Below, one piece after another: positions 39,395 through 52,130 of a stretch of DNA of 64,000 nucleotides. The translations under genes and the position numbers were made by a program. Under the pieces are notes generated by a model, which ran no database searches, was not told the DNA's origin, and saw nothing but the letters and a program-made list of their open reading frames with translations. Each line of letters begins with the position of its first letter. The stretch's first letter is position 1. Origin of the DNA: Petrolisthes cinctipes. Its lineage: Eukaryota; Arthropoda; Malacostraca; Decapoda; Porcellanidae. Where the stretch lies: assembly GCA_033782935.1 (NCBI GenBank), contig JAWQEG010000286.1, positions 3,113,501 through 3,177,500 on the forward strand, written 5' to 3'.

Positions 39395-40710
39395 GAAAAT
39401 ATTCTAGCACTGAGTAGGCATGTACAGATTGCTTCTGGTACCCCAAAATATTGAATTTTCGGGTGTTTTGAGCCTGAATTTGAGATATAAACGGGTACAG
39501 AAGATACATGCACATATTGACTTTGGGCTCCAATAATATCGATTTTCAGCATGTTTTGGGCCTGAATTTTGAAAATACTCTAACACGGAGTAGGCATGTA
39601 CAGATCGCTTCTGGGACCCCAAAATATCGAATTTTCGGGTGTTTAGGGCCAGAATTTGAGATATAAACGGGTACAGAAGATGCATGCACATATCGACTTT
39701 TGGGCACCTAAAAGATCGATTTTCAGTATGTTTTTGGCCTGTATTTTGAAAATACTCTAACATGGAGTAAGCATGTACAGATACCTTTTGGGACCTCTAA
39801 ATATAGAATTTTCGGGTGTTTTGGGACTGAATTTGAGATATCGATTTTCTGGCACCTAAAATGTCGATTTTTAGCATGTTTTTAGCCTATATTTTGAAAA
39901 TATTCTAGCACTGTGTAGGCATGTACAGATTGCTTCTGGGACCCCAAAATATTGAATTTTCGGGTGTTTTGAGCCTGAATTTGAGATATAAACGGGTACT
40001 GAAGATGCATGCACATATCGACTTTTGTGCACCTAAAAGATCGATTTTCAGTATGTTTTGAGCATGTATTTTGAAAATACTCTAACACGGAGTAGGCATG
40101 TACAGATCGCTTCTGGGACCCCTAAATATCGAATTTTCGGGTGTTTTGAGACTGAATTTGAGATATCGACTTTTTGGCACCCAAAGATCGATTTTTAGCA
40201 TGTTTTTAGCCTATATTTTGAAAATATTCTAGCACTGTACAGATTGCTTCTGGGACCCCAAAATATTGAATTTTCGGGTGTTTTGAGCCTGAATTTGAGA
40301 TATAAACGGGTACAGAAGATACATGCATATATTGACTTTGGGCATCTAAAATATCGATTTTCAGCATGTTTTGGGCCTGAATTTTGAAAATACTCTAACA
40401 CGGAGTAGGCCTGTACAGATCGCTTCTGGGACCCCAAAATATCGAATTTTCGGGTGTTTAGGGCCAGAATTTGAGATATAAACGGGTACAGAAGATGCAT
40501 GCACATATCGACTTTTGGGCACCTAAAAGATCGATTTTCAGTATGTTTTTGGCCTGTATTTTGAAAATACTCTAACACGGAGTAGGCATGTACAGATACC
40601 TTCTGGGACCTCTAAATATCGAATTTTCGGGTGTTTTGGGACTGAATTTGAGATATCGATTTTTTGGCACCTAAAATGTCGATTTTTAGCATGTTTTTAG
40701 CCTATATTTT
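39395..40710. repeat. Nested 1,316-bp tandem duplication, second unit
   Basis: This is the downstream copy of 38079-39394. Both units carry ctggtacccc and gggctccaataat, which the corresponding place in the first 9.7-kb copy (near 28400-28490) lacks. The nested duplication therefore happened after the 9.7-kb duplication and after these substitutions. Confidence 0.92.
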
Positions 40711-43700
40711 GAAAATATTCTAGCACTGTGTAGGCATGTACAGATTGCTTCTGGGACCCCAAAATATTGAATTTTCGGGTGTTTTGAGCCTGAATTTGAG
40801 ATATAAACGGGTACAGAAGATACATGCACATATTGACTTTGGGCATCTAAAATATCGATTTTCAGCATGTTTTGGGCCTGTATTTTGAAAATACTCTAAC
40901 ACTGAGTAGGCATGTACAGATTGCTTCTGGGACCCCAAAATATTGAATTTTCGGGTGTTTTGAGCCTGAATTTGAGATATAAACGGGTACTGAAGATGCA
41001 TGCACATATCGACTTTTGGGCACCTAAAAGATCGATTTTCAGTATGTTTTGAGCATGTATTTTGAAAATACTCTAACACGGAGTAGGCATGTACAGATCG
41101 CTTCTGGGACCCCTAAATATAGAATTTTCGGGTGTTTTGGGACTGAATTTGAGATATCGATTTTTTGGCACCTAAAATGTCGATTTTTAGCATGTTTTTA
41201 GCCTATATTTTGAAAATATTCTAGCACTGTGTAGGCATGTACAGATTGCTTCTGGGACCCCAAAATATTGAATTTTCGGGTGTTTTGAGCCTGAATTTGA
41301 GATATAAACGGGTACAGAAGATACATGCACATATTGACTTTGGGCATCTAAAATATCGATTTTCAGCATGTTTTTGGACTGTATTTTGAAAATACTCTAA
41401 CACTGAGTAGGCATGTACGGATTGCTTCTGGGACCCCAAAATATTGAATTTTCGGGTGTTTTGAGCCTGAATTTGAGATATAAACGGGTACTGAAGATGC
41501 ATGCACATATCGACTTTTGTGCACCTAAAAGATCGATTTTCAGTATGTTTTGAGCATGTATTTTGAAAATACTCTAACACGGAGTAGGCATGTACAGATC
41601 GCTTCTGGGACCCCTAAATATCGAATTTTCGGGTGTTTTGGGACTGAATTTGAGATATCGACTTTTTGGCACCTAAAAGATCGGTTTTTAGCATGTTTTT
41701 AGCCTATATTTTAAAAATATTCTAGCACTGTACAGATTGCTTCTGGGACCCCAAAATATTGAATTTTCGGGTGTTTTGAGCCTGAATTTGAGATATAAAC
41801 GGGTACAGAAGATACATGCACATATTAACTTTGGGCACCAAAAATATCGATTTTCAGCATGTTTTGGGCCTGAATTTTGAAAATACTCTACCACGGAGTA
41901 TGCATGTACAGATCGCTTCTAGGACCCCAAAATATCGAATTTTCGGGTGTTTTGAGCCTGAATTTGAGATATATACGGGTACTGAAGATGCATGCACATA
42001 TCGACTTTTGTGCACCTAAAGGATCGATTTTCAGTATGTTTTGAGCATGTATTTTGAAAATACTCTAACACGGAGTAGGCATGTACAGATCGCTTCTGGG
42101 ACCCCTAAATATCGAATTTTCGGGTGTTTTGGGACTGAATTTGAGATATCGACTTTTTGGCACCTAAAAGATCGATTTTTAGCATGTTTTTAGCCTATAT
42201 TTTGAAAATATTCTAGCACTTAGTAGGCATGTACAGATTGCTTCTGGGACCCCAAAATATTGAATTTTCGGGTGTTGTGAGCCTGAATTTGAGATATAAA
42301 CGGGTACAGAAGATACATGCACATATTGACTTTGGGCACCAAATATATCGATTTTCAGCATGTTTTGGGCCTGAATTTTGAAAATACTCTAACACGGAGT
42401 AGGCATGTACAGATCGCTTCTGGGACCCTAAAATATCGAATTTTCGGGTGTTTAGGGCCAGAATTTGAGATATAAACGGGTACTGAAGATGCATGCACAT
42501 ATCGACTTTTGTGCACCTAAAAGATCGATTTTCAGTATGTTTTGAGCATGTATTTTGAAAATACTCTAACACGGAGTAGGCATGTACAGATCGCTTCTGG
42601 GACCCCTAAATATCGAATTTTCGGGTGTTTTGGGACTGAATTTGAGATATCGACTTTTTGGCACCTAAAAGATCGATTTTTAGCATGTTTTTAGCCTATA
42701 TTTTGAAAATATTCTAGCACTGTACAGATTGCTTCTGGGACCCCAAAATATTGAATTTTCGGGTGTTATGAGCCTGAATTTGAGATATAAACGGGTACAG
42801 AAGATACATGCACATATTGACTTTGGGCACCAAAAATATCGATTTTCAGCATGTTTTGGGCCTGAATTTTGAAAATACTCTAACACGGAGTAGGCATGTA
42901 CAGATACCTTCTGGGACCTCTAAATATCGAATTTTCGGGTGTTTTGGGACTGAATTTGATATATCGATTTTTTGGCACCTAAAATGTCGATTTTTAGCAT
43001 GTTTTTAGCCTATATTTGAAAATATTCTAGCACTGCGTAGGCATGTACAGATTGCTTCTGGGACCCCAAAATATTGAATTTTCGGGTGTTTTGAGCCTGA
43101 ATTTGAGATATAAACGGGTACAGAAGATACATGCACATATTGACTTTGGGCATCTAAAATATCGATTTTCAGCATGTTTTGGGCCTGTATTTTGAAAATA
43201 CTCTAACACTGAGTAGGCATGTACAGATTGCTTCTGGGACCCCAAAATATTGAATTTTCGGGTGTTTTGAGCCTGAATTTGAGATATAAACGGGTACTGA
43301 AAATGCATGCACATATCGACTTTTGTGCACCTAAAAGATCGATTTTCAGTATGTTTTGAGCATGTATTTTGAAAATACTCTAACACGGAGTAGGCATGTA
43401 CAGATCGCTTCTGGAACCCCTAAATATCGAATTTTTGGGTGTTTTGGGACTGAATTTGAGATATCGACTTTTTGGCACCTAAAAGATCGATTTTTAGCAT
43501 GTTTTTAGCCTATATTTTGAAAATATTCTAGCACTGAGTAGGCATGTACAGATTGCTTCTGGGACCCCAAAATATTGAATTTTCGGGTGTTGTGAGCCTG
43601 AATTTGAGATATAAACGGGTACAGAAGATACATGCACATATTGACTTTGGGCACCAAAAATATCGATTTTCAGCATGTTTTGGGCCTGAATTTTGAAAAT

Positions 43701-45326
43701 ACTCTAACACGGAGTAGGCATGTACAGATCGCTTCTGGGACCCCAAAATATCGAATTTTAGGGTGTTTAGGGCCAGAATTTGAGATATAAACGGGTACTG
43801 AAGATGCATGCACATATCGACTTTTGTGCACCTAAAAGATCGATTTTCAGTATGTTTTGAGCATGTATTTTGAAAATACTATAACACGGAGTAGGCATGT
43901 ACAGATCGCTTCTGGGACCCCTAAATATCGAATTTTCGGGTGTTTTGGGACTGAATTTGAGATATCGACTTTTTGGCACCTAAAAGATCGATTTTTAGCA
44001 TGTTTTTAGCCTATATTTTGAAAATATTCTAGCACTGTACAGATTGCTTCTGGGACCCCAAAATATTGAATTTTCGGGTGTTTTGAGCCTGAATTTGAGA
44101 TATAAACGGGTACAGAAGATACATGCACATATTGACTTTGGGCACCAAAAATATCGATTTTCAGTATGTTTTGGGCCTGAATTTTGAAAATACTCTAACA
44201 CGGAGTAGGCATGTACAGATCGCTTCTGGGACCCCAAAATATCGAATTTTCGGGTGTTTAGGGCCAGAATTTGAGATATAAACGGGTACAGAAGATGCAT
44301 GCACATATCGACTTTTGGGCACCTAAAAGATCGATTTTCAGTATGTTTTTGGCCTGTATTTTGAAAATACTCTAACACGGAGTAGGCATGTACAGATACC
44401 ATCTGGGACCTCTAAATATCGAATTTTCGGGTGTTTTGGGACTGAATTTGAGATATCGATTTTTTGTCACCTAAAATGTCGATTTTTAGCATGTTTTTAG
44501 CCTATATTTTGAAAATATTCTAGCACTGTGTAGGCATGTACAGATTGCTTCTGGGACCCCAAAATATTGAATTTTCGGGTGTTTTGAGCCTGAATTTGAG
44601 ATATAAACGGGTACTGAAGATGCATGCACACATCGACTTTTGTGCACCTAAAAGATCGATTTTCATTATATTTTGAGCATGTATTTTGAAAATACTCTAA
44701 CACGGAGTAGGCATGTACAGATCGCTTCTGGGACCCCTAAATATCGAATTTTCGGGTGTTTTGGGACTGAATTTGAGATATCGACTTTTTGGCACCTAAA
44801 AGATCGATTTTTAGCATGTTTTTAGCCTATATTTTGAAAATATTCTAGCACTGTACAGATTGCTTCTGGGACCCCAAAATATTGAATTTTCGGGTGTTTT
44901 GAGCCTGAATTTGAGATATAAACGGGTACAGAAGATACATGCACATATTGACTTTGGGCACCAAAAATATCGATTTTAAGCATGTTTTGGGACTGAATTT
45001 TGAAAATACTCTAACACGGAGTAGGCATGTACAGATCGCTTCTGGGACCCCAAAATATCGAATTTTCGGGTGTTTAGGGTCAGAATTTGAGATATAAACG
45101 GGTACAGAAGATGCATGTACATATCGACTTTTGGGCACCTAAAAGATCGATTTTCAGTATGTTTTTGGCCTGTATTTTGAAAATACTCTAACACGGAGTA
45201 GGCATGTACAGATACCTTCTGGGACCTCTAAATATCGAATTTTCGGGTGTTTTGGGACTGAATTTGAGATATCGATTTTTTGGCACCTAAAATGTCGATT
45301 TTTAGCATGTTTTTAGCCTATATTTC

Positions 45327-48300
45327 GAAAATATTCTAGCACTGTGTAGGCATCTACAGATTGCTTCTGGGACCCCAAAATATTGAATTTTCGGGTGTTT
45401 TGAGCCTGAATTTGAGATATAAACGGGTACAGAAGATACATGCACATATTGACTTTGGGCACCAAAAATATCGATTTTCAGTATGTTTTGGGCCTGAATT
45501 TTGAAAATACTCTAACACGGAGTAGGCATGTACAGATCGCTTCTGGGACCCCAAAATATCGAATTTTCGGGTGTTTAGGGCCAGAATTTGAGATATAAAC
45601 GGGTACAGAAGATGCATGCACATATCGACTTTTGGGCACCTAAAAGATCGATTTTCAGTATGTTTTTGGCCTGTATTTTGAAAATACTCTAACACGGAGT
45701 AGGCATGTACAGATACCATCTGGGACCTCTAAATATCGAATTTTCGGGTGTTTTGGGACTGAATTTGAGATATCGATTTTTTGGCACCTAAAATGTCGAT
45801 TTTTAGCATGTTTTTAGCCTATATTTTGAAAATATTCTAGCACTGTGTAGGCATGTACAGATTGCTTCTGGGACCCCAAAATATTGAATTTTCGGGTGTT
45901 TTGAGCCTGAATTTGAGATATAAACGGGTACTGAAGATGCATGCACACATCGACTTTTGTGCACCTAAAAGATCGATTTTCATTATATTTTGAGCATGTA
46001 TTTTGAAAATACTCTAACACGGAGTAGGCATGTACAGATCGCTTCTGGGACCCCTAAATATCGAATTTTCGGGTGTTTTGGGACTGAATTTGAGATATCG
46101 ACTTTTTGGCACCTAAAAGATCGATTTTTAGCATGTTTTTAGCCTATATTTTGAAAATATTCTAGCACTGTACAGATTGCTTCTGGGACCCCAAAATATT
46201 GAATTTTCGGGTGTTTTGAGCCTGAATTTGAGATATAAACGGGTACAGAAGATACATGCACATATTGACTTTGGGCACCAAAAATATCGATTTTCAGCAT
46301 GTTTTGGGCCTGAATTTTGAAAATACTCTAACACGGAGTAGGCATGTACAGATCGCTTCTGGGACCCCAAAATATCGAATTTTCGGGTGTTTAGGGTCAG
46401 AATTTGAGATATAAACGGGTACAGAAGATGCATGTACATATCGACTTTTGGGCACCTAAAAGATCGATTTTCAGTATGTTTTTGGCCTGTATTTTGAAAA
46501 TACTCTAACACGGAGTAGGCATGTACAGATACCTTCTGGGACCTCTAAATATCGAATTTTCGGGTGTTTTGGGACTGAATTTGAGATATCGATTTTTTGG
46601 CACCTAAAATGTCGATTTTTAGCATGTTTTTAGCCTATATTTCGAAAATATTCTAGCACTGTGTAGGCATGTACAGATTGCTTCTGGGACCCCAAAATAT
46701 TGAATTTTCGGGTGTTTTGAGCCTGAATTTGAGATATAAACGGGTACAGAAGATACATGCACATATTGACTTTGGGCATCTAAAATATCGATTTTCAGCA
46801 TGTTTTGGGCCTGTATTTTGAAAATACTCTAACATTGAGTAGGCATGTACAGATTGCTTCTGGGACCCCAAAATATTTAATTTTCAGGTGTTTTGAGCCT
46901 AAATTTGAGATATAAACGGGTACTGAAGATGCATGCACATATCGACTTTTATGCACCTAAAAGATCGATTTTCAGTATGTTTTGAGCATGTATTTTGAAA
47001 ATTCTCTAACACGGAGTAGGCATGTACAGATCGCTTCTGGGACCCCTAAATATCGAATTTTCGGGTGTTTTGGGACTGAATTTGAGATATCGACTTTTTG
47101 GCACCTAAAATATCGATTTTTAGCATGTTTTTAGCCTATATTTTGAAAATATTCTAGCACTGTACAGATTGCTTCTGGGACCCCAAAATATTGAATTTTC
47201 GGGTGTTTTGAGCCTGAATTTGAGATATAAACGGGTACAGAAGATACATGCACATATTGACTTTGGGCACCAAAAATATCGATTTTCAGCATGTTTTGGG
47301 CCTGAATTTTGAAAATACTCTAACACGGAGTAGGCATGTACAGATCGCTTCTGGGACCCCAAAATATCGAATTTTAGGGTGTTTAGGGTCAGAATTTGAG
47401 ATATAAACGGGTACTGAAGATGCATGCACATATCGACTTTTGTGCACCTAAAAGATCGATTTTCAGTATGTTTTGAGCATGTATTTTGAAAATACTATAA
47501 CACGGAGTAGGCATGTACAGATCGCTTCTGGGACCCCAAAATATCGAATTTTCGGGTGTTTACGGCCAGAATTTGAGATATAAACGGGTACAGAAGATGC
47601 ATGCACATATCGACTTTTGGGCACCTAAAAGATCGATTTTCAGTATGTTTTTGGCCTGTATTTTGAAAATACTCTAACACGGAGTAGGCATGTACAGATA
47701 CCATCTGGGACCTCTAAATATCGAATTTTCGGGTGTTTTGGGATTGAATTTGAGATATCGATTTTTTGGCACCTAAAATGTCGATTTTTAGCATGTTTTT
47801 AGCCTATATTTTGAAAATATTCTAGCACTGTGTAGGCATGTACAGATTGCTTCTGGGACCCCAAAATATTGAATTTTCGGGTGTTTTGAGCCTGAATTTG
47901 AGATATAAACGGGTACTGAAGATGCATGCACACATCGACTTTTGTGCACCTAAAAGATCGATTTTCATTATGTTTTGAGCATGTATTTTGAAAATACTCT
48001 AACACGGAGTAGGCATGTACAGATCGCTTCTGGGACCCCTAAATATCGAATTTTCGGGTGTTTTGGGACTGAATTTGAGATATCGACTTTTTGGCACCTA
48101 AAAGATCGATTTTTAGCATGTTTTTAGCCTATATTTTGAAAATATTCTAGCACTGTACAGATTGCTTCTGTTACCCCAAAATATTGAATTTTCGGGTGTT
48201 TTGAGCCTGAATTTGAGATATAAACGGGTACAGAAGATACATGCACATATTGACTTTGGGCACCAAAAATATCGATTTTCAGCATGTTTTGGGCCTGAAT

Positions 48301-51300
48301 TTTGAAAATACTCTAACACGGAGTAGGCATGTACAGATCGCTTCTGGGACCCCAAAATATCGAATTTTCGGGTGTTTAGGGTCAGAATTTGAGATATAAA
48401 CGGGTACAGAAGATGCATGTACATATCGACTTTTGGGCACCTAAAAGATCGATTTTCAGTATGTTTTTGGCCTGTATTTTGAAAATACTCTAACACGGAG
48501 TAGGCATGTACAGATACCTTCTGGGACCTCTAAATATCGAATTTTCGGGTGTTTTGGGACTGAATTTGAGATATCGATTTTTTGGCACCTAAAATGTCGA
48601 TTTTTAGCATGTTTTTAGCCTATATTTCGAAAATATTCTAGCACTGTGTAGGCATGTACAGATTGCTTCTGGGACCCCAAAATATTGAATTTTCGGGTGT
48701 TTTGAGCCTGAATTTGAGATATAAACGGGTACAGAAGATACATGCACATATTGACTTTGGGCATCTAAAATATCGATTTTCAGCATGTTTTGGGCCTGTA
48801 TTTTGAAAATACTCTAACATTGAGTAGGCATGTACAGATTGCTTCTGGGACCCCAAAATATTTAATTTTCAGCTGTTTTGAGCCTAAATTTGAGATATAA
48901 ACGGGTACTGAAGATGCATGCACATATCGACTTTTATGCACCTAAAAGATCGATTTTCAGTATGTTTTGAGCATGTATTTTGAAAATTCTCTAACACGGA
49001 GTAGGCATGTACAGATCGCTTCTGGGACCCCTAAATATCGAATTTTCGGGTGTTTTGGGACTGAATTTGAGATATCGACTTTTTGGCACCTAAAAGATCG
49101 ATTTTTAGCATGTTTTTAGCCTATATTTTGAAAATATTCTAGCACTGTACAGATTGCTTCTGGGACCCCAAAATATTGAATTTTCGGGTGTTTTGAGCCT
49201 GAATTTGAGATATAAACGGGTACAGAAGATACATGCACATATTGACTTTGGGCACCAAAAATATCGATTTTCAGCATGTTTTGGGCCTGAATTTTGAAAA
49301 TACTCTAACACGGAGTAGGCATGTACAGATCGCTTCTGGGACCCCAAAATATCGAATTTTCGGGTGTTTAGGGCCAGAATTTGAGATATAAACGGGTACA
49401 GAAGATGCATGCACATATCGACTTTTGGGCACCTAAAAGATCGATTTTCAGTATGTTTTTGGCCTGTATTTTGAAAATACTCTAACACTGAGGAGGCATG
49501 TACAGATACCTTCTGGGACCTCTAAATATCGAATTATCGGGTGTTTTGGGACTGAATTTGAGATATCGATTTTTTGGCACCTAAAATGTCGATTTTTAGC
49601 ATGTTTTTAGCCTATATTTTGAAAATATTCTAGCACTGTGTAGGCATGTACAGATTGCTTCTGGGACCCCAAAATATTGAATTTTCGGATGTTTGGAGCC
49701 TGAATTTGAGATATAAACGGGTACAGAAGATACATGCACATATTGACTTTGGGCATCTAAAATATCGATTTTCAGCATGTTTTGAGCCTGTATTTTGAAA
49801 ATACTCTAACACTGAGTAGGCATGTACAGATTGCTTCTGGGACCCCAAAATATTGAATTTTCGGGTGTTTTGAGCCTGAATTTGAGATATAAACGGGTAC
49901 TGAAGATGCATGCACATATCGACTTTTGGGCACCTAAAAGATCGATTTTCAGTATGTTTTTGGCCTGTATTTTGAAAATACTCTAACACGGAGTAGGCAT
50001 GTACAGATACCTTCTGGGACCTCTAAATATCGAATTTTCGTGTGTTTTGGGACTGAATTTGAGATATCGACTTTTTGGCACCTAAAAGATCGATTTTTAG
50101 CATGTTTTTAGCCTATATTTTGAAAATATTCTAGCACTGAGTAGGCATGTACAGATTGCTTCTGGGACCCCAAAATATTGAATTTTCGGGTGTTTTGAGC
50201 CTGAATTTGAGATATAAACGGGTACAGAAGATACATGCACATATTGACTTTGGGCACCAAAAATATCGATTTTCAGCATGTTTTGGGCCTGAATTTTGAA
50301 AATACTCTAACACGGAGTAGGCATGTACAGATCGCTTCTGTGACCCCAAAATATCGAATTTTCGGTTGTTTAGGGCCAGAATTTGAGATATAAGCGGGTA
50401 CAGAAGATGCATGCACATATCGACTTTTGGGCACCTAAAAGATCGATTTTCAGTATGTTTTTATCCTGTATGTTGAAAATACTCTAACACGGAGTAGGCA
50501 TGTACAGATACCTTCTGGGACCTCTAAATATCGAATTTTCGGGTGTTTTGGGACTGAATTTGAGATATCGATTTTTTGGCACCTAAAATGTCGATTTTTA
50601 GCATGTTTTTAGCCTATATTTTGAAAATATTCTAGCACTGTGTAGGCATGTACAGATTGCTTCTAAGGACCCCAAAATATTGAATTTTCGGATGTTTGGA
50701 GCCAGAATTTGAGATATAAACGGGTACAGAAGATACATGCACATATTGACTTTGGGCATCTAAAATATCGATTTTCAGCATGTTTTGGGCCTGTATTTTG
50801 AAAATACTCTAACACTGAGTAGGCATGTACAGATTGCTTCTGGGACCCCAAAATATTGAATTTTCGGGTGTTTTGAGCCTGAATTTGAGATATAAACGGG
50901 TATTGAAGATGCATGCACATATTGACTTTTGTGCACCTAAAAGATCGATTTTCAGTATGTTTTGAGCATGTATTTTGAAAATACTCTAACACGGAGTAGG
51001 CATGTACAGATCGCTTCTGGGACCCCTAAATATCGAATTTTCGGGTGTTTTGGGACTGAATTTGAGATATCGACTTTTTGGCACCTAAAAGATCGATTTT
51101 TAGCATGTTTTTAGCCTATATTTTGAAAATATTCTAGCACTGAGTAGGCATGTACAGATTGCTTCTGGGACCCCAAAATATTGAATTTTCGGGTGTTTTG
51201 AGCCTGAATTTGAGATATAAACGGGTACAGAAGATACATGCACATATTGACTTTGGGCACCAAAAATATCGATTTTCAGCATGTTTTGGGCCTGAATTTT

Positions 51301-52130
51301 GAAAATACTCTAACACGGAGTAGGCATGTACAGATCGCTTCTGGGACCCCAAAATATCGAATTTTCGGGTGTTTAGGGCCAGAATTTGAGATATAAACGG
51401 GTACAGAAGATGCATGCACATATCGACTTTTGGGAACCTAAAAGATCGATTTTCAGTATGTTTTTGGCCTGAATTTTGAAAATACTCTAACACGGAGTAA
51501 GCACGTACAGATACCTTCTGGGACCTCTAAATATCGAATTTTCGGGTGTTTTGGGACTGAATTTGAGATATCGATTTTTTGGCACCTAAAATGTCGATTT
51601 TTAGCATGTTTTTAGCCTATATTTTGAAAATATTCTAGCACTGTGTAGGCATGTACAGATTGCTTCTGGGACCCCAAAATATTGAATTTTCGGGTGTTTT
51701 GAGCCTGAATTTGAGATATAAACGGGTACAGAAGATACATGCACATATTGACTTTGGGCATCTAAAATATCGATTTTCAGCATGTTTTGGGCCTGTATTT
51801 TGAAAATACTCTAACACTGAGTAGGCATGTACAGATTGCTTCTGGGACCCCAAAATATTGAATTTTCGGTTGTTTTGAGCCTGAATTTGAGATATAAACG
51901 GGTACTGAAGATGCATGCACATATCGACTTTTGTGCACCTAAAAGATCGATTTTCAGTATGTTTTGAGCATGTATTTTGAAAATACTCTAACACGGAGTA
52001 GGCATGTACATACAGATCGCTTCTGGGACCCCTAAATATCGAATTTTCGGGTGTTTTGGGACTGAATTTGAGATATCGACTTTATGGCACCTAAAAGATC
52101 GATTTTTAGCATGTTTTTAGCCTATATTTT
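45327..52130. repeat. Array block 10: 1.3-kb and 1,985-bp repeats, then plain trimers
   Basis: Unit ends are 45803, 46128, 46619, 47120, 47788, 48113, 48604, 49105, 49596, 50097, 50598, 51100, 51601 and 52106. The first part repeats the preceding 1.3 kb (44486 and 44811 correspond to 45803 and 46128, displacement 1,317 bp), with marks cattatattttgagc and taccatctgggacc. The stretch from 45.8 kb then recurs 1,985 bp later, marked by tttaattttcag, gaaaattctctaac and gggtcagaattt. The 668-bp unit (47145-47812) is a tetramer with two B-type monomers. From 49.1 kb the units are ordinary 491-502-bp trimers. Confidence 0.87.
52007..52014 (+). repeat. 4-bp tandem duplication (taca) in a C monomer
   Basis: The usual catgtacagatcgc reads catgtacatacagatcgc here, giving a 505-bp unit. 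This is the first of five occurrences, all between 52 and 64 kb. Confidence 0.9.

Larger units (their letters stand above)
34286..45326. repeat. 9,725-bp tandem duplication, second copy (11,041 bp with a nested insertion)
   Basis: This copy follows the first directly and in register. Unit ends run 34762, 35077, 35931, 36256, 36747, 37238, 37729, 38054, 38555, 38879, 39370, 39871, 40195, 40686, 41187, 41688, 42179, 42680, 42994, 43494, 43995, 44486, 44811 and 45302. In the first 4 kb I noticed only a handful of substitutions against copy one, for example aacaggtact near 36052, gacctctaa near 36180, gtaccgatcgc near 37460, ctggtacccc near 38122 and gggctccaataat near 38212. Identity is clearly well above 99%. 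The similarity fades after about 45.3 kb, so there is no third copy. Confidence 0.92.
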
